Assembly (NCBI GenBank): GCA_012103535.1
Contig: WLWQ01000002.1
Location: 62,001 to 126,000 of the forward strand
DNA: 64,000 nucleotides
Reading direction: 5' to 3'
Source of the DNA: Pseudomonadales bacterium
GTDB lineage: Bacteria; Pseudomonadota; Gammaproteobacteria; Pseudomonadales; Pseudohongiellaceae
Below, piece by piece: positions 19,218-27,475 of the stretch (the stretch's first letter is position 1; each line of letters begins with the position of its first letter). A program made the position numbers and the translations under genes. A model generated the notes under the pieces. It saw nothing but the letters and a program-made list of their open reading frames with translations. It did not search any database and was not told the DNA's origin.

Positions 19218-19658
19218 TCAAATCGCTTCTTCGTTGGTAACAGCTTGCCTATTTTTCGTGCCAAGCTGCGCACCCATTACTGCTGCGATTGTTTTCACAA
19301 TAGGTGAGAGAACAATTGAGACACTAATTAATTCGGCAAGTGGCATACCGAGTGCTAAACCGATTATGCCAAAATCAACGACGAGATAGAGCGCTATCGA
19401 CATAGCCGCAAAGGCTATGCCATTTAGATCAGCGTTGTTCTTGGTAATACGATAAGCACCAAAAAAGAAAATGATTGGACCTAATACATGTGAAGACCAG
19501 GGTGCAATCCATTGTGCAGCTTCAGTGTAAAACTCAGCTGGTTGTCCTGGCTCGATAAAGGCAGAATAAAAAGCCACCATGGGAAAACTGGCTATTACCG
19601 TGATGACTAGTACTGCAATACCAAGTCCGAGCGCTTTTAAATAATCGATGGGCTGCAT
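19218..19658 (-). CDS. Small four-helix membrane protein, unknown function
   Basis: 146 residues with about four hydrophobic segments (LGIAVLVITVIASFPMVAFY, a central HVLGPIIFFFGAYRI, AAMSIALYLVVDFGIIGLAL and LISVSIVLSPIVKTIAAVMGAQLG). The SD AGGGAGG, seven bases before ATG, is excellent. There is no recognised motif. It is convergent with the acyltransferase and divergent from the propeller gene, so context does not help. Confidence 0.65.
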   Translation of the reverse strand: MQPIDYLKALGLGIAVLVITVIASFPMVAFYSAFIEPGQPAEFYTEAAQWIAPWSSHVLGPIIFFFGAYRITKNNADLNGIAFAAMSIALYLVVDFGIIGLALGMPLAELISVSIVLSPIVKTIAAVMGAQLGTKNRQAVTNEEAI

Positions 19659-19917
19659 ACTATTTCCTCCCTTATATAAGAGGGCAGTGCCAAAAAGAGT
19701 AAAAGAGATTGCAGTTTATGGCTAATAGACGGAATTTCAATCATTTGATCTGATTGAATCAGTCATCAACCCCAGAAAGCCGTAAGCAAATTGCAATGGT
19801 TTGCTAATGAGCGCCAGGTTCCTTAAGTCCCACTTCGCAGATCGCCTGACAAGCTTCATTTACTGTGGCAGACTCGTCAGTCCGCATCTAAAAACAATAA
19901 CAATGAAGGTGAAGCTC

Positions 19918-21036
19918 ATGTCTATAAAAAGAGTCGTTCTCGCAGCTCTGGGTACATCGTTGTTTCTCACCACTAACGCTCTGGGTCAGGGTGGAAACGT
20001 TATTACCGGCGAGGGGTTCCCCAATCCTAATCCAGTAGTCGCCAATCAATGGGGAGACTTGCCAGCAGGCCGACAATGGGGCTCTACTGCAGGTATCGAT
20101 ATCGATCCTACTGACGGGCACGTAGTTGCCTATGAACGCTGTGGCGCTGGTGGCCTGGGTGGTCCTGGCACCAATTGTGACACCAATCCTGTCGATCCAA
20201 TCTTCAAATTTAACCGCCATACTGGCGAAATTATCGCCAATTTCGGTGCCGGGGTCATGATGACTCCCCACGGCATCCACGTTGATGATGAAGGCAATGT
20301 CTGGGTTGCGGATTTCGCCGGAAATGAAGCTGGTACTAAGGGTCATCAAGTCCACAAGTTTAGTCCCAATGGTGAACTGTTAATGAGTCTCGGCACTGCC
20401 GGCCAAGCCGGGAATGACCGCAATCATTTGAATCAACCTAATGACGTGATCGTTGGCCCTGATGGCAGCATCTATGTAGCTGATGGGCACAGTGGTCAAA
20501 ATATGCTCAATGCCCAGGCTCTGGAAGAAGGCCGGCGCGCTGGTTTTACTGCTCGAATTGTTAAATATGCACCGGATGGTACCTACATCAAGGAATGGGG
20601 ACAGCTGGGAACTGCTCATGGTGATTTCCGCACGCCCCATGCGCTTGAGTTCGATTCGCTCGGTCGTCTTTGGGTCGCCGATCGTGGCAATCATCGATTA
20701 GAGATTTTCGATCAGGATGGCAACTATCTGGAATCTCGTTATTCCTACGGCCGTATCAGCGGAATTTTTATTACCGATGACGACATGGTGTACGCAATCG
20801 ATTCGGAATCCAGTCCTTTACGTCACGAGGCTTGGCTTTGTGGTGTGCGCATCGGTCCGCTGCACGATGACCGTGTCACTGCTTTTATTCCCGGCTATCA
20901 AACCGAAAGCCGCGGCGAACAAGGAACTGCAGGCGAAGGTGTCGCTGTTGACGCAGATGGCAATGTATTTGCCGCAGAAGGCCCGGCATCATTACCTTTA
21001 GCGGGTGGTGCGTTTACTAAATACACGGCGAACTAG
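19918..21036 (+). CDS. Secreted PAL-like NHL beta-propeller (peptidyl-hydroxyglycine lyase family)
   Basis: 372 residues from ATG 19918, chosen because AAGGTG lies seven bases upstream and the chain then begins with a clean signal peptide (cleavage about ALGQ). NHL repeats form a six-bladed propeller. The signatures of the peptidyl-alpha-hydroxyglycine alpha-amidating lyase family are plain: TPHGIHVDDEGNVWVAD (H118), LNQPNDVIVGPDGSIYVAD, RIVKYAPDGTYIKEWG and FRTPHALEFDSLGRLWVAD (H241). Two of the three expected zinc His are therefore seen. An in-frame ATG lies at 19903. True lyase activity is unproven; the fold is widespread. A PHM-like monooxygenase sits 4 kb upstream. Confidence 0.8.
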   Translation: MSIKRVVLAALGTSLFLTTNALGQGGNVITGEGFPNPNPVVANQWGDLPAGRQWGSTAGIDIDPTDGHVVAYERCGAGGLGGPGTNCDTNPVDPIFKFNRHTGEIIANFGAGVMMTPHGIHVDDEGNVWVADFAGNEAGTKGHQVHKFSPNGELLMSLGTAGQAGNDRNHLNQPNDVIVGPDGSIYVADGHSGQNMLNAQALEEGRRAGFTARIVKYAPDGTYIKEWGQLGTAHGDFRTPHALEFDSLGRLWVADRGNHRLEIFDQDGNYLESRYSYGRISGIFITDDDMVYAIDSESSPLRHEAWLCGVRIGPLHDDRVTAFIPGYQTESRGEQGTAGEGVAVDADGNVFAAEGPASLPLAGGAFTKYTAN

Positions 21037-21052
21037 GGAAAAAATCCTACAT

Positions 21053-21099
21053 TTCAGACCACGTTTTTGTTCATTTAAAAAAGTGGTCTGAATTCTTTT
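21053..21099 (+). terminator. Terminator after the NHL propeller gene
   Basis: A perfect 10-bp stem TTCAGACCAC (21053-21062) / GTGGTCTGAA (21083-21092) with a 20-nt A/T loop, followed by TTCTTTT. The long loop and imperfect U-tract lower confidence. Confidence 0.7.
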
Positions 21100-21527
21100 C
21101 CCACATGGCTAAACTTGCTTCAGTAATTAACCTCAAATTACAGAATCCATAGAGCATTCGCTCGATAAAAACTGCCTAGACACTCCGTCTTTACATCCTA
21201 TCAGTCTTTTTATAACCTCATTGGTCTGCCAATAATATTGGCGGGAATCTATGGCGTGATTTGCGCAAAAATAGCTCTACCATTTGAGCAAAAACATGCT
21301 TGAGAAGGTTCTACTTACCTGAGTGGCAGTCTATTTACGTTGCTCTACATAATGTGTAACAGGGTGAGGACAGTTAGCGTCTAAACCTGGATGGAAGAAG
21401 TTTGTAGTGTCCATCTTGCCAAAATGAAAATTTTCGAATCTAGCTGGGGCCCCTTTATTAGCTAGTGAGTTTTCGAAATTTTTTCATGTAGAAATAAGAA
21501 AATACTATCAACAAATAGGAGAGAACC
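21100..21527 (+). other. Leader region of the second TonB receptor
   Basis: No gene found. It ends with the SD AGGAG at 21517-21521 before ATG 21528. The notable element is a long imperfect palindrome at 21426-21485, listed separately. Confidence 0.5.
21426..21485 (+). promoter_or_regulatory. Long imperfect palindrome in the TonB receptor leader
   Basis: Nested inverted repeats: outer GAAAATTTTCGAA with TTTTCGAAATTTTTTC, inner CTAGCT (21440-21445) with AGCTAG (21460-21465), and a GGGGCCCC core at 21446-21453. It lies about 30 nt upstream of the SD, and may fold in the mRNA or bind a dimeric regulator. No known riboswitch class is recognised. Confidence 0.4.
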
Positions 21528-24500
21528 ATGACGTCAAAATTTACACATAAGCGAAATTTGCTATGTGCCGCGATCTCTCTTTCTTTACTCCCTATCGCCA
21601 GCACCACACTGGCGCAAGATGACGGAGTAGTAGAAGAGGTAATCGTAACCGGATCCTATATTCGGCGCACCGAAGGCTTTACCCAAGCCTCATCGATGCA
21701 GCAACTCACAGCCGAAGATCTTGAGGCAGAAGGCACCATGAACCTGGGAGAGGTGATCCAAAACCTTTCCTTCGTAGGTGGTGAGGCATCCGCTATAACC
21801 AATACTTTCCAAGGGCCAGGTACCGATGAGCGTAGCACTCAAATCGACCTGCGTGGCTTGGGAGCCAGTTCTACACTGACACTTCTTGATGGCAAACGTC
21901 TTGCCAACCAGAACGTCAACGCGTTGATTCCATCTATTGCGTTGCAACGATTGGATATCGTTGCTGATGGCGCGGCAGCACTTTACGGTAACGAGGCGGT
22001 GGCTGGTGTAGTCAACTTCGTACCCTACAAGTCATACGATGGATTTCGTATTGAAACTCACGTCGAAGGAGATTCCAGAGGCGATTACGATGAACATTCT
22101 GCTCAGTTTCTATGGGGTGGAGATGTCGGTGGAGTCGATATTGTTCTTGCCGGGCAGTTTCGCCAGGCAGCCAGACTGGCTTGGGACGAAAGACCAGAAC
22201 TTGCGAATAGCAGTCTGAGCTTCTCTTCACAAGCAAACCCTGGTACTTATTGGGTTCCGAATCGGGATGCCAATGGTAACTATCTTGGTGATTCCTCAGT
22301 CACAGGCGCCCGCACCCGCTTGGCTGATCTGGGCTGTGGAGAATTTCGTGATCCACTCCAGGACGGTACTATTGCCAGCCCACGCGGATTCTGGAGTCGG
22401 AACGCCGACGGATCCATTAACCCTGGCTTATGCCGTTATGAATTCGGCGACAACCACAGTCTGCGTAACCCTTACTCAAGTAATCACTTCTACGGAAATG
22501 CCACCTGGGAAGTCAACGATGACCTGACTTTGTCTGCACAGGGCTTCTTTACGCGTATGTCCCAGACAAACTATGGTTCCACCTCTAACCCAGGTAACGC
22601 ACGAGCCATCGAACTCCCTGCAATTCGCGGCGAGCACCCTGCAAATCCTTATTGGGCAACCAACTCTCTAGGGCAGCAGCTGTACGGAATTGACAACAAT
22701 GGCGATGGCTTACCCGATCGCGGCAGCATGGATATGAATAACGATGGTCTAATGGACTACATTCTTTCCGGTGGTGGCGGTCTGACCGATACGGGTCTTC
22801 CTCTACATGAGGACGTAGTGGTTGCCAGCTTGCGCTTGCTTGCCAAGCACAACACCCTGACCGGAGCTCACGGAGCAACAGGCGACAACCCAAGCGGATT
22901 GCAGGATGAAAACTCACGATGGTCCGTACAGGCGGATTTCAGAGTTCCATTTCTGGAAGGCTGGGAAGGTTTGGCAGCCTATTCGCACAGTGAGAGAAAT
23001 CTCGATTTCCTCTCGAATCAGAACTATGACATTACAGACGTAATTCAGGGTCTGAATTGTGATGTACTTACAGATATCGATAAGTGCTATTCACCATTCG
23101 TGTCTGATACCTATGTAATGTCTCAAAACGTCGTTGATGCAATCGGAGCGCGAGAGCGTGAGTGGACTCGAGACGAATTGAAGGTGTTTGATTTAGTAAT
23201 CAATGGTGAGCTGTCATTCGGTGGTTTCGAACTACCCGGTGGCCCCATTGGCGCGGCGTTAGGTTTCCAGCGACGTGATGAATTTGACGAAGCTGTGCCC
23301 TCTGCGGTTGAGATTGCCGGTGATGCCTATATTGGTGAGCCAAGAGATCCTGTTACAGGTGCCAAGTCGAAAGAGCAAGTTACTTTCTTTAGACGTGATG
23401 TAGATGCGTATTTCGCTGAACTATCATTACCTGTTCTTGATACTTTAGAAATTCAAGCGGCCGTAAGGCACGAGGATTTCTCTACCGGTCAGGAATCGAC
23501 AGATCCTAAGTACGGTATCACCTGGCAGCCACTGGAGTGGCTGACTTTGCGTGGTACTAAAGGTGATGCTTTCATCGCGCCAAGTCTGAATCAGCTAAAT
23601 GCTCCTTCGGTGTGTGGTCTCGGTGAAATAACTGACCGCTTTGGTCCATTCTCCGGATTCGTGACACGCTGTCAGCAGGGTAATCCAATTCTGGAGAACG
23701 AATCTTCCGAGTCAGAGTCTTATGGTTTTGATTTAGAGTTTGGCGAATTCAGTTTTCATGCGACTTACAGTGAAACTGACTTCACCAACCGAATCATCAC
23801 TGCATTACCATTGCAGATCATCGAACTCGACTTCTTCAACTTTCAACAGGCTACAGGTTTTACTGGTGACGGCGTTGCCGAAGACCAGAAACCATCTCTG
23901 GCACAGTTACAAAGTTGGTTAGGAAGCGGTCAGTCTGACGAGCGTATTATCAGAAACCCGGCTGACCCGTATGAAATATTGCGGGTGAATACTGGTAGCA
24001 CTAATGCCTCTTCGGTTGTTGTGAAAGCCTATGATGTTTCGGCGGACTACAACTTTGATCTGGGATTTGCAGGTCTCGATGACTGGGGTGATTTCCGACT
24101 GAATTTGCGAGCCACCAATGTGGATAGCTTCCAGTATCAGGAAACAGCTTTGACTCCGGTAGTGGAAGGTCTTGGCAAGCAGAACTTTGCAACAGGTGCA
24201 GCACCTGCTCTACCTGAGTGGAAAGCCAATCTGCGTCTAGGCTGGAGCCGTGGTAATCACTCTGCCACTGCTACTGTTCACTACATCGATGAAATCTCCT
24301 TCGATGGCAACGATTTCAGTTTCATCCAGCGCTACACTGGTATCACCTATCGTGACGTAGATACCATCACTCGCTGGGTTGATCTGGATATCGCTTATTC
24401 CTATCGGGATCTCGATCTGTTTGGTGGAAGTGCTTCATTCACTGCCGGTATGCGTAATGCAACCGATCGTGCGGCTCAGAAGACTACTCTCTTCGGTGGC

Positions 24501-24566
24501 GTGATTGGTGAACTGCAAGATCCACTAGGACGCATGGTTTATGCAAGAGTTGCTTACGAATTTTAA
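21528..24566 (+). CDS. TonB-dependent outer-membrane receptor
   Basis: A 1012-residue intact receptor. Signal peptide ends near STTLAQ (residue 29), followed by a TonB-box-like VEEVIVTGSYIRR, the plug domain (TLTLLDGKRLANQNVN, DGAAALYGNEAVAGVVNFVPY) and a large beta-barrel to the terminal aromatic YARVAYEF. It has a good SD (AGGAGAG) and its own strong terminator, so it is a single-gene unit. Similar in layout to the broken receptor at 5.2-8.6 kb, but the sequence is clearly different, so they are separate receptors of the same broad class. Substrate not predictable; no siderophore or B12 context. Loops with DNNGDGLPDRGSMDMNNDGL look like Asp/Asn calcium-binding repeats. Confidence 0.93.
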   Translation: MTSKFTHKRNLLCAAISLSLLPIASTTLAQDDGVVEEVIVTGSYIRRTEGFTQASSMQQLTAEDLEAEGTMNLGEVIQNLSFVGGEASAITNTFQGPGTDERSTQIDLRGLGASSTLTLLDGKRLANQNVNALIPSIALQRLDIVADGAAALYGNEAVAGVVNFVPYKSYDGFRIETHVEGDSRGDYDEHSAQFLWGGDVGGVDIVLAGQFRQAARLAWDERPELANSSLSFSSQANPGTYWVPNRDANGNYLGDSSVTGARTRLADLGCGEFRDPLQDGTIASPRGFWSRNADGSINPGLCRYEFGDNHSLRNPYSSNHFYGNATWEVNDDLTLSAQGFFTRMSQTNYGSTSNPGNARAIELPAIRGEHPANPYWATNSLGQQLYGIDNNGDGLPDRGSMDMNNDGLMDYILSGGGGLTDTGLPLHEDVVVASLRLLAKHNTLTGAHGATGDNPSGLQDENSRWSVQADFRVPFLEGWEGLAAYSHSERNLDFLSNQNYDITDVIQGLNCDVLTDIDKCYSPFVSDTYVMSQNVVDAIGAREREWTRDELKVFDLVINGELSFGGFELPGGPIGAALGFQRRDEFDEAVPSAVEIAGDAYIGEPRDPVTGAKSKEQVTFFRRDVDAYFAELSLPVLDTLEIQAAVRHEDFSTGQESTDPKYGITWQPLEWLTLRGTKGDAFIAPSLNQLNAPSVCGLGEITDRFGPFSGFVTRCQQGNPILENESSESESYGFDLEFGEFSFHATYSETDFTNRIITALPLQIIELDFFNFQQATGFTGDGVAEDQKPSLAQLQSWLGSGQSDERIIRNPADPYEILRVNTGSTNASSVVVKAYDVSADYNFDLGFAGLDDWGDFRLNLRATNVDSFQYQETALTPVVEGLGKQNFATGAAPALPEWKANLRLGWSRGNHSATATVHYIDEISFDGNDFSFIQRYTGITYRDVDTITRWVDLDIAYSYRDLDLFGGSASFTAGMRNATDRAAQKTTLFGGVIGELQDPLGRMVYARVAYEF

Positions 24567-24596
24567 GTAGACTTCTTGTGTAAACAGCAATAACGG

Positions 24597-24635
24597 GCTC
24601 GCCCTGACTTCTTCGGAAGCAGGGCGAGCTTTTTT
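24597..24635 (+). terminator. Terminator of the intact TonB receptor
   Basis: GCTCGCCCTG (24597-24606) / CAGGGCGAGC (24620-24629), 10 perfect pairs, with the inner stem CTTC-TTCG-GAAG forming a tetraloop, then six T. Confidence 0.94.
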
Positions 24636-24712
24636 ATGTCAGGTGAAATTATTTAGAGGAGATTTTATTAAGAGGAAATTTAAACGATAGACCCATCTGT
24701 CGCGATCAACAT

Positions 24713-25177
24713 CTATTCTATTTCCTGCTGCCGTTCACGCAACATGCGTAGTATTATATTCAATTCTCGAAAGTAATCGTTGTTAGACAGTACTTCATTC
24801 ATCGCTGCAGTGAGCTCTTCAAATTCTTTGCCTAAGCCTGTGCGCAACTCTTCCACAGTGGCTAAACCGTCGACACCATTTTGCCAATCTATTAAGTTTT
24901 TATTGCGAGCTTCTACAAGAAAATATGGCTCGCAAGCGCGCTGACGGATATGGGATCCGGTTGGGGTGTAGTCGTCACATTCAACTTTCAAGTGACCCTG
25001 CTCAATGGCTAGATTAAACACGCGAAAGAATTCGTTTTCTACCTTTTCGATTTCAGCACGTAACTCCCCTAGGCTAAGGTCTTCAATTACGATAGCCTCT
25101 TCATCCTGTGCGATTAAAGTTAGCGGAAGTAAAAGTCCGAAAACACTTGCGATTGATATGACTAGTTTAGTTTTCAT
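24713..25177 (-). CDS. Small secreted protein, unknown function
   Basis: 154 residues, with a signal peptide (VISIASVFGLLLPLTLIAQ). The mature part is mostly helical and acidic (IEDLSLGELRAEIEKVENEFFRVFNLAI) and contains two Cys (VECDDYTP, QRACEPYF) likely forming a periplasmic disulphide. No family recognised with confidence. Divergent from the small lipoprotein gene. Confidence 0.7.
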   Translation of the reverse strand: MKTKLVISIASVFGLLLPLTLIAQDEEAIVIEDLSLGELRAEIEKVENEFFRVFNLAIEQGHLKVECDDYTPTGSHIRQRACEPYFLVEARNKNLIDWQNGVDGLATVEELRTGLGKEFEELTAAMNEVLSNNDYFRELNIILRMLRERQQEIE

Positions 25178-25412
25178 AGCGAATAATCCAGTAAGATGCT
25201 ATTGCTGATTTATCTGCTTTGCCAATATATATTATGTTGAGTATCTAGTAGGCATTAATTCAGATGTTAATTCAAGAGCAATGCGTTGTATTGTAGGATA
25301 TTCTCCACCGATTCGAATTTGCTCTTAAAATTCTTGCCGAGTTGTAATAAGAGCCTCACAATTGGGGTCTTATATTAGAATTATGATTCAATAAATTCCT
25401 AGGAGGGCCCTG

Positions 25413-25709
25413 ATGATCAAGTTTCTTGGCTTATCTTGTCTTCTATTTGTATTGGCTAGTTGTAGTTCCACGAATCCTTCTTTCTCATCTATGAGTGAAG
25501 TTGAGCTTGTTGCATACAATGAAGGGAGAGCAGAATCGGAGCAGGTTTATTGCATCGATGAAGCTGAACCGTCTACTTTTATAAGGAAACGCCGCTGTAA
25601 AACTGTGGAAGATTGGAAGCATCACAATGCAGATACAGTGTTAATGCTGCAAGTGCTGGATGCTAACCGTGGAAACAGTCGTTTCTATGATCACTATTTG
25701 TTGGATTGA
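25413..25709 (+). CDS. Small lipoprotein
   Basis: 98 residues. The lipobox LASC is followed by a Ser-rich linker, so this is a lipid-anchored envelope protein. Two further Cys (YCIDEAEP, RRCKTVEDW) could pair. A very strong SD AGGAGG lies before ATG 25413. The Cys pattern VYCIDEAEPSTFIRKRRC recalls the ECDDYTPTGSHIRQRAC stretch of the neighbouring secreted protein (24713-25177), suggesting related extracytoplasmic roles. Function unknown. Confidence 0.75.
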   Translation: MIKFLGLSCLLFVLASCSSTNPSFSSMSEVELVAYNEGRAESEQVYCIDEAEPSTFIRKRRCKTVEDWKHHNADTVLMLQVLDANRGNSRFYDHYLLD

Positions 25710-25715
25710 AAATCT

Positions 25716-25850
25716 TTAGTTTCTTAAAATGTGACTGTAGTGTTGTTCCGCTTCGGCGAAGCGTCCGGCATTATGTGGCTGAATTGCCAGGGACAACACC
25801 TGCTCAACAGTCATGCCACCTTGATTCTGCTGGTCGCTAGCCTCAGTCAC
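25716..25850 (-). pseudogene. Truncated TPR protein fragment behind the oxygenase
   Basis: Directly after the TAA of the 2OG-Fe(II) oxygenase gene, a GTG opens a 44-codon frame ending at TAA. Its product contains MTVEQVLSLAIQPHNAGRFA followed by EAEQHYSHILRN, which is the first helix pair of a tetratricopeptide repeat (the usual form is AGRxxEAExxYRxIL). The frame then stops, so only one repeat remains. TPR proteins often sit beside this oxygenase family. This looks like the stump of a once longer gene or a degenerate 5' end; it is too short to fold as a TPR domain. On the plus strand the same DNA holds a small hairpin CGCTTCGGCGAAGCG. Confidence 0.6.
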
Positions 25851-26462
25851 TTATAAATCAACTTCCGTGAGCTGAGCTTTCTTACCTAATGGACCCTTAA
25901 CAAAGGTATTAAAAGAAAGAGTAATTCGCTCATCGCCAGTAGTGTTGCGATCGACGTCGTGCACAAGTACAGAGGGGAAAAGAATTAGTAAGCCCTTTTC
26001 TGGAACAAACCATCTCACACCAGTATTGAATTCATTATGATCCTCGAATTCTAAATCAAGTGGCAATAAGTCATTATTTCGATGAAATCGAATAGGGGGC
26101 AAACCATCCCCTGTTGATCCCGATACAAATAAAACTCCACTTAATAAACTGTTCGGATGTTTGTGCATCGGATGAAATTCATTTGCATTGGCCTTATTTG
26201 CCCAGGATTGGGTAATGAAAATACTATTCTTTGCTTTTAGCCTCAGAATATTCTTCTGATAAGTATCGATTTGAGAATCAATAAATGCACGTAACTTGGC
26301 TAGCTCATTACTGTCGAGGATCTTGTCATTTTCAGACATTGAATTTCCGATATTCTCTGCCATCGTAAGATTAGCAATGTACTTCTCTTCTTCGGCGGAG
26401 AACTGGTATTTTTCGGTGCAAAGCATCACCGGATAGGAAAATAGGGGATATACGGAATTCAT
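25851..26462 (-). CDS. Putative 2OG-Fe(II) oxygenase
   Basis: 203 residues resembling a family of predicted iron/2-oxoglutarate dioxygenases. The SWANKANANEFHPMHKHPNS segment followed by LLSGVLFVSGS (residues 86-115) corresponds to the family's iron-binding stretch, with His at 97, 100 and 102; the distal His is H168 (LVHDV), and R179 (ERITLSFN) fits the 2-oxoglutarate anchor. No signal peptide. The gene sits just before the TPR fragment on the same strand. Substrate unknown; relatives are often next to TPR or sulfotransferase genes. Confidence 0.78.
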   Translation of the reverse strand: MNSVYPLFSYPVMLCTEKYQFSAEEEKYIANLTMAENIGNSMSENDKILDSNELAKLRAFIDSQIDTYQKNILRLKAKNSIFITQSWANKANANEFHPMHKHPNSLLSGVLFVSGSTGDGLPPIRFHRNNDLLPLDLEFEDHNEFNTGVRWFVPEKGLLILFPSVLVHDVDRNTTGDERITLSFNTFVKGPLGKKAQLTEVDL

Positions 26463-26651
26463 TGAGTGATTCTAAAGCTCATGCCTGAATTGCGCAGCAT
26501 GTTTTTTTAGTTTTTGATTCTGAATTGGTAGCCCAAAGCATTACTCAACTAGATCCACTGGGTAATCTAAGAATACCTTTGGCTAGTGGCCTAAAAATTC
26601 TTGCCGTATTGATGCTCATTTTCTGGGCTGAAATTGTATTGGAACGAAATT
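26463..26651 (+). other. Short intergenic stretch between two minus-strand genes
   Basis: No established gene. A 53-codon plus-strand open stretch (to TAG 26651) encodes a hydrophobic run LKILAVLMLIFWAEIVLERN but lacks a start codon with SD, so I do not call it a gene. Confidence 0.3.
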
Positions 26652-27252
26652 AGTCGGTGACAGTAGCCAAAAAAATTTGAGCAACTTGTTCGGTTTGTTT
26701 CCTGAATTCCGCTGTAGTCTTTGCTTTCTTTTTTACGCCGCCAAGGGCAGTGAGTAACAATTCTACAAATGACTTCGGTGTGAGAGGTGTATTTTGAAAG
26801 CTGGCTTCTCCCGATTTTTCAGCCTCCCTTAATACACTGGCCAGGGCAGTAACGAGTCTTGAAAATCCTTTCATCATCACATCTGCTGCCAGGCTCTGAC
26901 TGGTATCCATTAGTTCCTCACCGTGAGGTGAACTAGAAACAGGTTCGTAGAAAACTTTCTCGAATACCAGTAGTGCATCTATAAAGCGGGTCTTAAGATT
27001 GCCATTTTTTGATAAGGTGACGATGGCGCTGTCAATTGCCTGGTTTAGTCGGAAAGTTACTAACTCGTAAAACAAGTTTTCCTTGTTATCGAACACTAAA
27101 TAAAGTGCAGGGCGAGAAATGCCTGCGGCTTGAGCGATGTCATTCATCGTTGTGCGTCTATAGCCATATTGCGCAAAAACTGTAGAGGCAGCTTCAAAGA
27201 CAGTGTCTTTTTTAGCCTTTGTCCGCGCTGTAGTCTGATTCGATTTGGCCAT
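26650..27252 (-). CDS. TetR-family transcriptional regulator
   Basis: 200 residues from ATG 27252 (a GTG at 27279 would add nine residues). The N-terminal helix-turn-helix TTMNDIAQAAGISRPALYLV and FDNKENLFYELV are classic TetR; the C-terminal ligand and dimer domain is not assignable. The gene is divergent from the molybdenum hydroxylase operon, and a perfect inverted repeat lies between them, making it the likely local repressor. Ligand may be the hydroxylase substrate or product. Confidence 0.92.
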   Translation of the reverse strand: MAKSNQTTARTKAKKDTVFEAASTVFAQYGYRRTTMNDIAQAAGISRPALYLVFDNKENLFYELVTFRLNQAIDSAIVTLSKNGNLKTRFIDALLVFEKVFYEPVSSSPHGEELMDTSQSLAADVMMKGFSRLVTALASVLREAEKSGEASFQNTPLTPKSFVELLLTALGGVKKKAKTTAEFRKQTEQVAQIFLATVTD

Positions 27253-27312
27253 TGAGTAATATTTTAGAGCAGAGTGCACTTTAGAAAATAATAGTGTAGT
27301 ATTGTGCCATTA

Positions 27313-27346
27313 CAATCTGACAAATGGAACCTAATATGTCAGATTG
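27313..27346 (+). promoter_or_regulatory. Perfect inverted repeat between TetR and molybdenum hydroxylase genes
   Basis: CAATCTGACA (27313-27322) and TGTCAGATTG (27337-27346) are perfect reverse complements separated by 14 nt. The site is 61-94 nt before the TetR ATG, in the divergent promoter region. A probable operator for that TetR protein. Confidence 0.65.
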
Positions 27347-27364
27347 TTCAAAAACTTTCGATGC

Positions 27365-27400
27365 AGGTAGCGAGATTTCAGCCTCTCACTACCTGTTTTT
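27365..27400 (+). terminator. Terminator-like leader hairpin before the molybdenum hydroxylase operon
   Basis: AGGTAGCGAGA (27365-27375) pairs with TCTCACTACCT (27384-27394), eleven positions with one C/A mismatch and an 8-nt loop, followed by GTTTTT. It lies 76 nt before ATG 27476 and downstream of the inverted repeat, so it may act as an attenuator rather than ending a gene. Confidence 0.5.
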
Positions 27401-27475
27401 AGTGGTAATATTCATGCAATATCAGGCAGATAGGCTGGTGCAAGGTTCCTTCAAATTTGACCGTTGGAGAAAGTA

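Noticed and set aside
19888-20355. Minus-strand frame of 155 codons antisense to the PAL-like gene
   Set aside because: No recognisable domain and fully covered by a supported gene.
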